Assembly: GCA_010119145.1 (NCBI GenBank)
Contig: JAACSU010000007.1
Span: 391,869-455,868 of the forward strand
Reading direction: 5' to 3'
Origin: Candidatus Gracilibacteria bacterium
GTDB lineage: Bacteria > Patescibacteriota > Gracilibacteria > BD1-5 > UBA6164
DNA: 64,000 nt
The position numbers and the translations under genes are program-made. Every line of letters begins with the position of its first letter. Position 1 is the first letter of the stretch. Of this stretch, positions 35,579 to 46,190 are shown one piece after another. The notes under the pieces were generated by a model. The model did not search any database. It saw nothing but the letters and a program-made list of their open reading frames with translations, and was not told the DNA's origin.

Positions 35579-35718
35579 ATAAAAATATTTTAAATAATAG
35601 CTCCATTGTATAAAATACTGATAAAAAGTCTATCTACTTTTCTTGTTTCTGTATCTTGATTTATTATGATTTAATCTTAGAATATGATCACTAAAATTAC
35701 ATAAATAATAATAAAAAT
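35579..35718. promoter_or_regulatory. Divergent promoter region exoA/grpE
   Basis: This 140-base AT-rich gap separates two divergent genes. TTGATT near 35656 and TATGAT near 35681 could be a weak promoter for grpE. No CIRCE operator (GAGTGCTAA palindrome) is seen. Confidence 0.3.
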
Positions 35719-36270
35719 ATGTCAGAAAATCATGACAAAGAAGAAATACTGGAAGAAGAACTCATGCAAGAAGCTGAAGAAGTTGTTGCAGATTTAGAAG
35801 AGAGTGAAGAAGCTCAACTAGATGAAGAGATAACAGTAAGTTGAGATGATGAATTAACAAAACTTAAGGATCTTTTAGCCCGAAATCAAGCTGATTATGA
35901 GAACTTTAAAAAACGAACTCAGAGAGATAAAGAGGATATGATTTTTTTCTTAAAGTGAGATATCTTTAAAAAAATACTTCCTAGACTCGATGATCTAGAA
36001 AGAATTATTAAAAATACTCCAGAAGATCAAAAAACTCAAGCATTATTCGAATGAGTCGTTGCATTGGAAAAAACACTTAAAAAAGATATTAATTCTTTTT
36101 GAATACAAAAATTTGAGAGTAAATGATGCACTATAAATCCTGAACGACACGATGTTATGACTCAAGTTCCCTGAGAAGAGTGAATTATTATTGACGAGTT
36201 TGAATCTTGATATATGCTTTGAGATAGAGTACTGAGAGTTGCAAAAGTTGTTGCTTGAAATGGACTATAA
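35719..36270 (+). CDS. grpE: Nucleotide exchange factor GrpE
   Basis: This 183-residue co-chaperone releases ADP from DnaK. It has an acidic N-terminal tail, then the long dimerising coil with LLARNQADYENFKKRTQRDK, and the C-terminal beta domain with INPERHDVMTQVPGEEG and LGDRVLRVAKVVAGNG. Glycines in the beta domain use TGA. DnaK and DnaJ are not in the window. The terminator starts at its stop. Confidence 0.95.
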
Positions 36271-36301
36271 AAAAAATCTAGCCTGAGGCTAGATTTTTTT
36301 T
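36271..36301. terminator. Shared bidirectional terminator
   Basis: AAATCTAGCC, loop TGA and GGCTAGATTT with A and T runs. It ends grpE. The minus-strand gene at 36289 has its stop codon (TAG) in the stem. Confidence 0.9.
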
Positions 36302-37596
36302 ATGATAGGAGTATTCTCTATGGTATTGTTTGATATTTGTTCCTGAGAATTTTTTCTTTGCTCTAATTCTAGAGCTATTTTTTTATTTTCTTTTTTTACA
36401 TAACTTATGTATCAATTTAAGCTATTTTGTTCAATAAGTTTTTGTATAAAATATGTGTCAGCTATATCTTCAGTAAGTGATTCTAAAGTTTTAGGTCCAA
36501 TGATTCATGCATCTACTTGAGATTGTTTATCTATAATATTATTTTCTAATTGATAGTCTATAAGAGAACTTTTTGTCTTTGCTCAGAAAATTGCAGTGTC
36601 TTTATAATCAAAGTACCCTAAATTTGAAAGCACTATTTGAAATTCTCGAACTGAGCTACTTATTTCTCAGTATCACACATTAGTGATATTTTTTATAGTT
36701 TCCTGAGCATTTAATTGAGCTTCTTGTTGTAGTAATTCTAAAGATTCTTCATATTCTTGAAAAAGCTTTTGTTCCTTAAGATATATATCATATTGCCTTT
36801 TAAATTCTTTCTGAGTTTTAGGTCCGTATACACCATTTCATGCGTCATTAATATGAGAAATAACTCAGAAGTTTAATTGAAAACTTCGTACTGCTTCTAT
36901 GGTTTTATCATCATATACTCATGCTGTGTAATCACTTGCAATATATCAAAGATCAGAGAGAAGCGTTTGAAGCTCTGCTACATAATTTCAAGAATTCAGT
37001 GAACTCAGAACTATTTCAAATATACTTACATTTTGTTCTACAGGTTCTAGTACACTTTGTTGAACACTTTTATTTGAAATATCATCTTTTCATACACTAA
37101 TCCAATTTGGAGAAGGAACACTTGTATAATCTAGATTTACTGAACTCGTAGCGTCTACAATATTTCATGCTACTTTTCTTTTTCCCCAGTAAAGTGCTCG
37201 TTTTAATCACTCGTCACCATATCACATCCAGATATCAATTCTATCATAACTATATCATCGTTGTCCAGCTGGAACAATGGCTCCACCTCTATCTGAAACT
37301 TCACCTATACCTAATCAATCTAAGTGTATTTTTGTTCAAAATGAATATTTAGAAGGTGCAGCAAGCATACCTGAAAATACTTTTTTCCCTGAAGCACCTG
37401 CAATTCATTGACCGTTCAAGATTACTTCATCTTTGAAATTTCCTGTAAGATAATTATTTTGATCTGGAAGTGGAGAATAGTATGCGGTAACTATAAAATA
37501 ATTTTGATCTACTTCTTCAGCAAATACTTGAATGACTGATCAAGTTGATTGTAAAATAAATACACTTAAAAATATACTTGTTAAAAATTTTTTCAT
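36289..37596 (-). CDS. Secreted 3D-domain protein with two peptidoglycan-binding domains, copy A
   Basis: This 435-residue protein has a signal peptide (MKKFLTSIFLSVFILQSTG) and a 3D-type double-psi domain: FIVTAYYSPLPDQNNYLTGN, the Gly-rich middle, GEVSDRGGAIVPAGQ and SYDRIDIWMGYGDEG, where the three Asp give the domain its name. Two peptidoglycan-binding-like repeats follow: SGNYVAELQTLLSDLGY...VRSFQLNFG and SSSVREFQIVLSNLGY...LIDYQLENN. The catalytic part of this fold is a lytic transglycosylase in MltA-type enzymes. It is a paralogue of the gene at 37718 and has its stop codon in the shared terminator at 36271. Confidence 0.82.
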
Positions 37597-37667
37597 AAAA
37601 TGAGTAAGATATAATATACAAGTATCGTAGCATAAGAAACATAAAATAGTTATAAACTTTACAAAAA

Positions 37668-37706
37668 AAATACCCCTTCTTGATTGACAAGTGAGGTATT
37701 TTTTGA
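37668..37706 (-). terminator. Imperfect terminator between 3D-domain paralogues
   Basis: AAATACC and GGTATTT with neighbouring CTT/AAG pairs form a stem around the loop near 37680-37696, with A and T runs on both sides. It lies just downstream of the minus-strand gene at 37718. Confidence 0.55.
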
Positions 37707-37717
37707 ATAAAAATATA

Positions 37718-39022
37718 TTAAAGTATTTGTTGTAGATATACAATCTTAGCTTTAAGGACAGCGTTTTTAATATCTGGAAGCACTTCATTAATTTTAGCAT
37801 CGAGTCAACTGAGGATTAATTCAGCTGATTTTCATGTTCTAAGTTCTTGTTGTTGAAGTCTTTGTTTAATTATTACGAGCGCAGAACTAATTTGATTTTT
37901 TTCTGACTCTTTTAATTGATAGTTTTGAACTATACGCTCAAGTACATTATTTGGTGGATTTCAAGGATTGTTTTCATAATATTCAAACAATGTTGTTTTT
38001 GTCCTGTTTCAAAAATTACCAGCATACCAGTGATCAGCAGAATCAATCAGACCAATTTTAATTTGTAAGTCTACAAGTGCTTTTTTAACACTAGAATACT
38101 TCCCATCTATTGGACCATTGTATTCTCAGATTTGAGTCATCATTTCTTGAAAGAGGTATATATCCTCGATATTTTTAGTATCATTATTTATCACAAGGTC
38201 GCCATATTGCAATATAATTTTATAATGCTCAGATGCTTGTTTATGATTATATTTTGAAAAAAGTTCAATAGGTTCTTCTACTAAATTTGCACTTGAATAT
38301 CAATACCTTTCTCTTAAAGCAACTATTGTTTTAGGACCGAAGTATCAGGCATCTTCTGAATCAATTTCTGTAATTATTCAAGATTCAAGTTGGAAGGATA
38401 TAAGTTCATTTTTAATACTCTCATATTTTCCATCTATTTCTCAATTATATAAATTGACCTTTGAAAATATCTCCTGAAGCTCTTTCACATTGTCTCACTC
38501 ATTTTCAGGTTCTACTCTGAGTGAAGGTTTTATATATCATATTTGTGATTCTCAAAAATTCAGTGTAATTTCAGAACTCGGGACAACGATTTTAGCTTTC
38601 ACGGTTTTTCTTCACCATTTAATAGCTCTTTGAAGTCATTCGTCACCATATCACATCCAAATATCGAGTCTGTCATATCCCTGATTTCTTTGTCAGGCTT
38701 TTACAATAGCTCCTCATCTATCTTGAATAGATCCAATTCAGAATCATTCAAAATAAATTTTGGTTCCAAATGGATAGTTTTTTGGTCAAGCAAGCAATCA
38801 AGGAAATACTCCTCATCCTGATGCAGTAGTAACTCATTCTCCATTGAGTCTCACATCTCAACTATAACTTCACGTTATATAAGAATCTTGACCTGGAAGG
38901 GGAGAGTAGTAGGCAGTAGCTATAAAGTAAGTCTCTTCATTAGCAGCAGCTCAAATAGTATTTCAAAAGAAACACATTGTGGCTACGACAGCTCATAGTA
39001 TGAGCTTTTTCGTGGGGCACAT
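37718..39022 (-). CDS. Secreted 3D-domain protein with peptidoglycan-binding repeats, copy B
   Basis: This 434-residue paralogue of copy A begins with a signal-type helix (KKLILGAVVATMCFFGNTIGAAANE). The same 3D domain is present: FIATAYYSPLPGQDSYITGS, SIQDRGGAIVKAGQ and YDRLDIWMGYGDEGLQRA. Peptidoglycan-binding-type helices follow (NVKELQEIFSKVNLY and LFQEMMTQIGEYNGPIDGKY). The two copies lie head to tail and arose by tandem duplication. They are probably wall-remodelling enzymes. The C-terminus, helical and Gln-rich, differs from copy A. Confidence 0.82.
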
Positions 39023-39145
39023 AGTATTTTTTTAAAGAATAAAGCCGGAAGATTATATATATGAAATATATAATGCAAGTTTTATTATATCAGACTTCAC
39101 CAAAACTTCACAAATATTATATTTGACTATAATTATATTTATAAA

Positions 39146-40240
39146 CTAGTATAAAATATTATCTCAATCTTTGAAGAGTTTCATACCTTGAATTTCTTTC
39201 TTTGTTTTATTATTTTTTCAGTTCATAAATCTAATAACTTCGTTGATATTAGACTCCGTGAGTCATATCGTAGATTTATTATTCGTTATAAAATAAATAT
39301 ATCTGATAATTTCTTTTTGTAGAAGTGGGGAGAGTCAAAGAAAATTCTTGATTGAAAAAAACTTTGTATCGTATTTTCATAAAAATTCTAGAACTTCACT
39401 ATCTATATATTCTTTTAATACCTCAAAATAATTTAAAAGTTGAGAAATATTTTTTTGATACTCTGGATGAATGTGTTTAAAACTTGGAATAACTTCGTTT
39501 CTAATATAGTTTCGTGAATAATCATTACTATTATTGGATTCATCTTCAAAATATTTTAGATTATTTTCTTGTAAGTACTCATATATATCACCTTTTTTCA
39601 CTCATATCAAAGGACGAAGCATAATTCAAGATTCAAGAGTCATATTGATAAGTCATGTGAGTTTTGTACCACGTATCATATTAAACATCATCGTTTCAAT
39701 CCTATCATCTAAATGATGAGCTGTCATTACATATTTAGCAGAATGAATATGCATAAGTGCATCAAAAAATTGATACCTCTTTTCTCTCGCTAGTTCTTCA
39801 AAACCTTTGCTCGGATATAACTTCATTATTTTATCGAAGTCACAATCTGCAACTTCTACAGTGAATCATTCTTTTTTTCAGAGTTCTACAATAAACCTTT
39901 CTTCCTCTGCACATTGTACTCTTGTGTTGTGATTGAAAAATGCCACAATTATATTATCTCTAAATTTTGTATCTAGTAATTGGTACAACAAAAACATACT
40001 ATCTGCTCACGTAGAACATCACAGTATTATTTTCTCATCTCATGAGTTATATTTTTCTAGAAATTTTTCTAAATCAAGTTTCAAAGCAGGGAACTGATGA
40101 AATATTTGAGATTGATTATAAAGTATAGTACAATAAAGGCAATATATATTTATAGCTGATATAATGTCTAAAGAGAAAGATTTTTTTAGAGAACTGATGA
40201 GAGTTTTTGTTTCATGATCTATGTACATACTTATGTTCAT
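39146..40240 (-). CDS. tilS: tRNA(Ile)-lysidine synthetase
   Basis: This 364-residue PP-loop enzyme puts lysidine on the anticodon of tRNA-Ile(CAU) so that it reads AUA. The PP-loop is IILGCSTGADSMFLLYQLL near residue 70; the family SGGxDS here reads STGADS. VAFFNHNTRVQCAEEERF, GFEELAREKRYQFF and TAHHLDDRIETMMFNMIRGT follow as in the family. There are about 65 residues before the PP-loop, more than usual. The start overlaps the divergent PsiE-like gene, so the true start may lie further in. Confidence 0.9.
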
Positions 40241-40634
40241 AGTTGCGATTTTTATTTTTTATAAAACTCTCGTATTATTTTTCTTTGTGTTTGCTGCAAT
40301 TTTTGTACATATGAAAGAGTTTAATCAACTTACTTTTCAATGACTTTCGGATACTTCTACCCTTTGAATACGATTAGCAGAACAAGTACTTAATATTGTT
40401 ACTTTTATACTAGTACTGGTAAAGTCATTTAAAATACTCGTTGAATATTCAAAAAATCAACATATTGCCATCAAAGACTTAGTAGAAATATCTATCATAG
40501 CTCTTCTCATGGAAGTAGTATTTAATTTTTGAATCCACGATATGTCTATAAATATTTTATTTGCATTGTTCTGATTAGCATTACTTATAATTTATGCTGC
40601 ATTTCCATATTTTAGAGAATCGACACATAAGTAA
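40221..40634 (+). CDS. PsiE-like membrane protein
   Basis: This 137-residue protein has four hydrophobic helices (residues 2-26, 48-66, 80-97 and 105-125). The segment VLVKSFKILVEYSKNQHIAI, followed by DLVEISIIALLMEVVF, resembles the phosphate-starvation-inducible PsiE family. The first ATG overlaps the divergent tilS start by 20 bases; ATGs at 40233 and 40311 are alternatives. The function of PsiE is unknown. Confidence 0.6.
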
Positions 40635-40636
40635 GC

Positions 40637-40921
40637 CTACAATTTACCAAATACGATAACATCATCATCCTCAGCTAATTTGTTGAGGATTTTTTTGTGA
40701 CATTTCTGACACTCGTGTTGTATCATCCAACCTTTATTTTTTTTGAAATCTTTTCAAACTGCTTTCATCAGTCAGTAACATTGACTGAGTCTATCTCATG
40801 GTGTATCTTGATCTAGATGTTTTGAACTTAAACATTTTGAACAATGGTTACGAGCACTTCATGACGGATGTTTAGAAACTTCTGCATGACAGTTTTCACA
40901 CTGAAATGATTCATTTTTCAT
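40637..40921 (-). CDS. RNHCP domain protein
   Basis: This 94-residue protein carries four Cys pairs: FQCENCHAEV, ARNHCSKCLSSKH, the single SQCYG and EHCQ-type HECQKCHKKI. The central R-N-H-C-x-x-C-L motif defines the RNHCP domain, a probable zinc-binding domain of unknown role. An in-frame ATG four codons upstream (40933) would begin four bases after the preceding stop; I chose 40921 because the family starts a few residues before F-x-C. It is co-directional with mraY and the pterin dehydratase. Confidence 0.8.
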
Positions 40922-40936
40922 TATAAATCACATAAT

Positions 40937-41182
40937 CTATCTATTATAAAATGATTCTATTTGTTTCACGAGATTATAGTCTTTATCAGTAATGGCATTT
41001 CACTCTTCATGTGTCGTAGTTGTTACTGTAACAAACTTGTAATCATGCATTGTAATATCTGGATGATGCTGACTCATTTCTGCAATTCAGGCTATGAGAT
41101 TAACAAAATCAAGAGCCTGATTAAAATTTTTGAACTCAAATTCTCAAATAAGTTTGTTTTTCTGTTCTTGAAAATATTTCAT
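40937..41182 (-). CDS. phhB: Pterin-4a-carbinolamine dehydratase
   Basis: This 81-residue protein has the PCD signature: FEFKNFNQALDFVNLIAGIA, then EMSQHHPDITMHDYKFV with the catalytic His pair, and TTTTHEEGNAITDKD. The enzyme dehydrates 4a-hydroxytetrahydrobiopterin, and some copies assist molybdopterin metabolism. No aromatic hydroxylase is in view, so its pathway here is unclear. The start is two bases after the mraY stop. Confidence 0.9.
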
Positions 41183-41184
41183 AA

Positions 41185-42273
41185 CTATTTTGTTATTATA
41201 TAAAATATTACTCAGACCACAGAGAGTATCATACCAACTAGCCAGAGTCTAAATACAACCGTTTCTTCTGCCCAACCTACTGCTTCTAGGTGATGATGAA
41301 AGGGAGCAATTTTAAATACTTTTTTTCAATTTCTCAGTTTTTTACTCGTAAGTTGAATAATAACTGAAAGTGTTTCAAGTATGAAAATCATTCAAACTAT
41401 AACAAGTATTGCTAGAGTATTAGTAAGCAGAGCCATAAGTCAGAGATTGGCTCAAAGCGCGAGACTTCAAACATCTCACATATAGAACTTAGCAGGTTTT
41501 ATATTAAACCATAAAAATGCAACTAGTGCTCAACAGATACTGACACAGAGTGTTGAGAGGAGAAAAAGTCATTTATCAAAAGTGATATATCAATATACTC
41601 AGTATGCAAACAACAGTAATCATCCAGCCAATCCATCTAGTCAGTCACTTATATTGACACTATTGGCAGCTCAAACTATAATAAATATAAAGAGAGGAAT
41701 AAACAGAAATCCTATTTCTATTCCTGGAATAAATGGTATTTTTAAAAGTATCTCTGACCAGCCAAGTTTATCATAAAACCATACTGCTCACGCTCACGCA
41801 AAAAGTATAAGCCATACCATTTTGAATTTTGCAGATATTCATTTTGTTTTCCCTATTCATCGAATGTTCATATAATCATCAACTCATCCAAGAATTCAAA
41901 CTGTAAAAAGAGTAAATAAACTGAGATATGTTTCATTTTGATTAAAAAGTGAGTTATTCGTAAAACCAAGTTGTTGTAGAATAATACTCAGGAGTACCAT
42001 GAAAAAAACAGTTGCAAGTATCATAGCTCATCACATAGTTGGAGTTCCTGCTTTAGATGCGTGAAGCTTGAAAAACTCAAAAGCTTTTCACATAGTAGCA
42101 TTTTCACGTATTTGTTTCCCAAGTTTTAGCTTTTGCAAGAGAGTAATGTATGAGGGAGTCACTAAAAAACCTACCAAAAAAGTGGCAAGTCCAAAACCAA
42201 ATATTGAAACAAGATTCGTATCCACTGTGTCAAAGTAAGTAAATATTTTGGAAGTGTAGGAAAAAATGAGCAA
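41185..42273 (-). CDS. mraY: Phospho-N-acetylmuramoyl-pentapeptide transferase
   Basis: This 362-residue integral membrane enzyme transfers phospho-MurNAc-pentapeptide to undecaprenyl phosphate to make lipid I. Signatures are [29 protein letters not shown] with the catalytic DD, ANSVNITDGLDGLAGG, KFYMGDVGSLALGANLG, and the C-terminal [20 protein letters not shown]. It has a TTG start at 42273, preceded by an AAGGGA sequence about 11 bases upstream; no ATG lies in front of the conserved part. It works with uppS and ddl elsewhere in the window. Confidence 0.94.
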
Positions 42274-42346
42274 AAGTAAAGATTTTCCCTTTACAATAGC
42301 TTAAAAAAAAATAGTCTCAATTCTAATTAATTTTTATAAAAACTAT

Positions 42347-43036
42347 ATGATAATCTCAAAGGCTATAGTTACTGCAATGCCTGAAGAAGCAGAACTCATT
42401 ATCCAAAAATATAACTTGCTTGAAACAAAAGTTATTGGAGCGATGAAGATATATGAGGGAAAAAGAAAAAATACAGAAAGTGAGGAGGAAAATTTGATTT
42501 TAGTTCTTTGTTGAGTTGGAAAAATACATACAGCATTTGCTACGACCTATCTATTTGAAAACTATCTATTTGAAAAAGTCCTTAATATTTGAGTCGTTTG
42601 AAATCTTCGACCTGATACGATACAAATCTGAGATGTTCTCATCCCAAATACTTTTATGCAACATGATGTATATATTCCAGATTTTATTGATTCTATGTCT
42701 TACCTGCGAGATCCTATTTTTACAGAATATGCAGTCTGAGAAGATTATAACTTAGAAAAATTTAATCTTCATTTACATGGTATTTGTGTAACCTGAGATC
42801 AGTTCATAGATAACAATGATTTAAAAAATGAACTTGTGGATGTTCACAGTGCCGACATAGTAGATATGGAAGCCTATAGTTTTTTAACTATAGTTAAAAA
42901 TTATAATGCCCTTGATAAGACAGTAGTTATAAAATCAGTTTCTGATGGAGCTAACGGTGACGCTGCACAAGACCATGTTGCAAATTTAAAACTCGCAATG
43001 GATAATGCAATAATAATACTTGATTTTGTATTATAA
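42347..43036 (+). CDS. 5'-methylthioadenosine/S-adenosylhomocysteine nucleosidase-like protein
   Basis: This 229-residue protein is a PNP/UDP phosphorylase-fold nucleosidase. The pattern is AIVTAMPEEAELI at the N-terminus, LVLCGVGKIHTAFATTYLFE, NIGVVGNLRPDTIQIGDVLI, GICVTGDQFIDN, the substrate motif IVDMEAYSFLTIV with its Glu, and KSVSDGANGDAAQDH. The conserved Asp of MTAN (S-D-x-A) is present as SDGAN. It would clear MTA or SAH and fits metK, which makes the precursor. The exact substrate is not certain. Confidence 0.82.
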
Positions 43037-43067
43037 ATAATTATATCTACTACACTATCTCATCAAG

Positions 43068-43760
43068 CTAAGCATATTTCTCAAAAAATATGCTTTCTTT
43101 TTCGACTCATAGTTCGCTTAGTTTATTTTCAACTCATTCAATCATGGCCGGAGCTCCGCATAAATAAAACTCATCAAAATCTCAGATAACTTTGGGACTT
43201 AAAAAATCAGTTACATATCAAGCATGAATGATTCAATCTGCAGGATCTCTACTCACTACAGTATGATAGTAAAAAGAATCTGGATATTTTTCTTTCAGTG
43301 CTTCAAATTTATCTATATAAAACATATCTTTTTTGTATCGTACTCAAAATACAAGTTGATACTTATCTCATATTTTTTTTTCTAATCACTCTAAAATCAT
43401 ACTATAAAGAGGAACAAGTCCTGTTCCTGTACCTATAAATAAACGAGGAACATTATGGGCACTAAGTACAAAATGACCAACCGGTCAGACACATTTAAAT
43501 TCATCTCCTACACTTGCGTCACAAAGAAGTACACTCCCTCCTCTTCATCCAGTTTCTTGTGGCCAACGTTTTATGATAAGTATGGCAGAATCTCAGATAA
43601 GTTCTAGTATCGAGTATGATCTCCCTCACACTCAAGGTAATATAAATGTAATAAATTGACCAGCTATCATTTCTTTTTTTTCTGAAAGAATATAATGAAG
43701 TTCAAATACATCATCTGTGAGAGCAATTTTTTTACTGAGAGTTGCTATCATCATTGCCAT
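43068..43760 (-). CDS. Ferredoxin-NADP reductase-type flavoprotein
   Basis: This 230-residue protein has the two-domain ferredoxin reductase fold. The FAD domain includes GQFITFILPGVGGRSYSILE, with R-x-Y-S binding FAD, and KCVGPVGHFVL. The NAD(P) domain has PRLFIGTGTGLVPLYSMILE, YQLVFGVRYKKDMFYID and the C-terminal EFYLCGAPAMIEGVENKL, ending EKESIFFEKYA. It is short and has no iron-sulfur domain, so it probably works with a separate electron carrier. Confidence 0.87.
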
Positions 43761-43781
43761 AATAATTTAGTTAGTTTTATT

Positions 43782-43803
43782 TCACTTAGTATATAGTAAG
43801 TGA
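43782..43803. promoter_or_regulatory. Palindromic operator candidate
   Basis: TCACTTA, GTATATAG, TAAGTGA form a 22-base near-perfect palindrome with one central G/G mismatch. It lies between the divergent reductase and sugar kinase genes, 85 bases before the kinase start. A -10-like TATACT lies near 43852. This is a plausible dimeric repressor site. Confidence 0.5.
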
Positions 43804-43888
43804 GATAAGAATGAAATAAGTTTTCAAACTTTAATTTCACCGTAAAATTGGTATACTAGGTTTAAAATAGTTTTTTATAAATACTCAT

Positions 43889-44848
43889 ATGAAAGAAATT
43901 TTAGTAAGTGGTTCTACAGCTTTTGATACCTATTGTTTATATGATGGTCTGTTTGAGTCACATTTTCAAAATTGAGATATCAAATCTTGACTCAATATGT
44001 CACTTTTAGCTAAAAGCATGGAGAAATATCATGGATGAACGTGAGCAAATATTTGTTATAACTTAGCACTTTTAGGTGAGCATTCAGTTTTACTATCGAG
44101 TGTGGGTGAAGATTTTAAGTATTCGGATGTTATTACAGAAAAAATAAATCTTAATTATATTCATAAAACAAAAAAAGAACTTACTGCTCACAGTATTATT
44201 TTTGCAGATAGTGACGATAATAGAATGTCACTTTTCAATGCATGAGCTATGAGTGAAGCTTCAGAATCAAAAATTAGTTTCATAAAAGAAAAAATAGCAT
44301 TTTGAGTGGTCTCTGCAAATCATATTCCTACTATGTTAGAGCATGCAAGAGAAATAAAATCATTATGACTTGATCTTTACGTCGATCCAGCTCAGCAGAT
44401 TTCACAAATGTCGCATGATGAACTCCGAGAACTGATTGATTTAGCTGATTATTTAATAGTAAATCAATATGAATTGCTTGACTTACAATCAATAGGATGA
44501 TATTTAGACGAAGATTTAGAAGAGAAGCTTACTGCATATATTGTAACATATGGAACCCAAGGGTCTCAACTTCACCAGTGAAATTCACTCATTCATATAC
44601 CTGCGATATTAACAGATGATTTTTATGATTCTACTTGAGCCTGAGATGCTTACAGAGCCTGAGTATTTAAGGCAATTGTAGAGTGATATACACTTCTTGA
44701 ATGATGTCAGTTATGAAGTTTACTCGCTTCTCATTGTGTAGTAGCTCCAGGTTCTCAGCAACATCATTTTAGTTTATGAGTACTTTGAGAAGAAATGAAA
44801 GACAAGTTCTCAGTAGAAATGGATCTCTATAAAAAAAGACCTTATTAA
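43889..44848 (+). CDS. PfkB-family carbohydrate/nucleoside kinase
   Basis: This 319-residue kinase has the ribokinase-like fold. The first motif is KYHGGTGANICYNLALLG, near residue 49, with a GG-type substrate loop. The second PfkB signature is DSTGAGDAYRAGVFKAIVEG, with the catalytic Asp in GAGD, near residue 246. SVGEDF near residue 75 and VNQYELLDLQSIG are typical. It may be an adenosine, ribose or sugar kinase. It starts 11 bases before the PolI-like gene in the same direction. Confidence 0.9.
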
Positions 44849-44858
44849 AAACAGTTTC

Positions 44859-46157
44859 ATGACAAAAAAAATATACCTTATTGACGGAAATTCATTTATA
44901 TATCGAATGTTTTTTGCCCTTCCTGAATTTGCTACCAAGGACTGAAAAATTGTAAATGCTACTTTTTGAATGGCTAAGTTTTTAACATCTCAGCTCACAA
45001 AAGAAAATCCTGATTATGTAGTATTTATAAAGGATGCAAAATGAAAAAATTTCCGTCACGATTTATATAGTGAATATAAAGCTACAAGAGAGCGAATGCC
45101 AGATTCTCTCCGTAGTCAAATAGGTGATATAGAAGAACTATTACATGTCTTAGATATGAAGGTTATAGAGATTCCATGATATGAAGCGGATGATGTTATC
45201 TGAACTCTCGCTACTGAGTTATGAAAAGATGAAGATCATGAAGTGTTTATTCTATCTGGAGATAAAGACCTCTATGCACTGGTAAATAATCAAGTAAAAG
45301 TATATGATACACAAAGAAAAAAAATATCATGACTTGATGAAACTTTTGAAAAATTTTGAGTCTCGGCAAGCTGTGTAAGAGATTATCTGGCTATTTGTGG
45401 TGATACTTCTGATAATATTCCATGAATCAGTGGAATCTGACCGAAAAAAGCTCAAGTTCTTCTCAACTATTTTTGAAGTTTAGAAAAAATATATGAGTGA
45501 ATTGATGATATAGAGTCACTATTTGATTCATTTCCTGATGATGTACAAAAATTACTGAAGTGAAAAACTTTAGAGAAATTTCAACAGGGAAGAGAGCTTG
45601 CATTTCTGTCACAAAAGCTCGCTACTCTTGATTGTTCTATGGATTTATCTAACTTTGATCTTGATGAGTATCTTTTTAATGGCTTTGAAATCCAATCTCC
45701 ATCACTTCAATCATTTTTTAAGGAGTATGAGTTCCATTCTCTCCTCACTCAGTGAGTAATAGAACTTCAAACCTGGAAAAATCTCTGACTTAAAGTACAA
45801 ATTATATGAGATATACAATGACTCGATGAACTTGATTCTAAAATATCACAGTTTACATCAATAGTTCTAGATACAGAAACAACCAGTCTTAATGTACGTG
45901 AAGCTGAACTCGTTTGAGTGAGTTTATACCTCGATGATGCAAATATTTATTATATTAACCTCATGCATAGAGGTTCTAGAATTGATTATTATTCAGTTCA
46001 AAATTTTATAAAAAGACTCTTTGATTCAGATATTGAAATAGTGTGACATAATCTAAAATATGATCTACAGATTTTACAATTTTTTTTATCTAAAGATTCT
46101 GTGAATAATAACTTAAATGTAAGTCTATGAAATTGACAAATGACTTTAGAATTATAA
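44859..46157 (+). CDS. polA: PolI N-terminal half: 5'-3' nuclease plus partial 3'-5' exonuclease domain
   Basis: This 432-residue protein matches only the N-terminal part of DNA polymerase I. The 5'-3' nuclease has IYLIDGNSFIYRMFFALPEF, IPGYEADDVIGTLATEL, VFILSGDKDLYALVNN and GDTSDNIPGISGIGPKKA. From residue 330 the proofreading-type domain begins with VLDTETTSLNVREAELVGVS (Exo I) and GHNLKYDLQIL (Exo II), and then the frame stops. Exo III and the whole polymerase domain are absent. Only 33 bases separate the stop from htpX, so no fragment of the missing part follows. Confidence 0.88.
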
Positions 46158-46190
46158 AATTAGAGTTGCTAATTTATAATAAAACAATAC

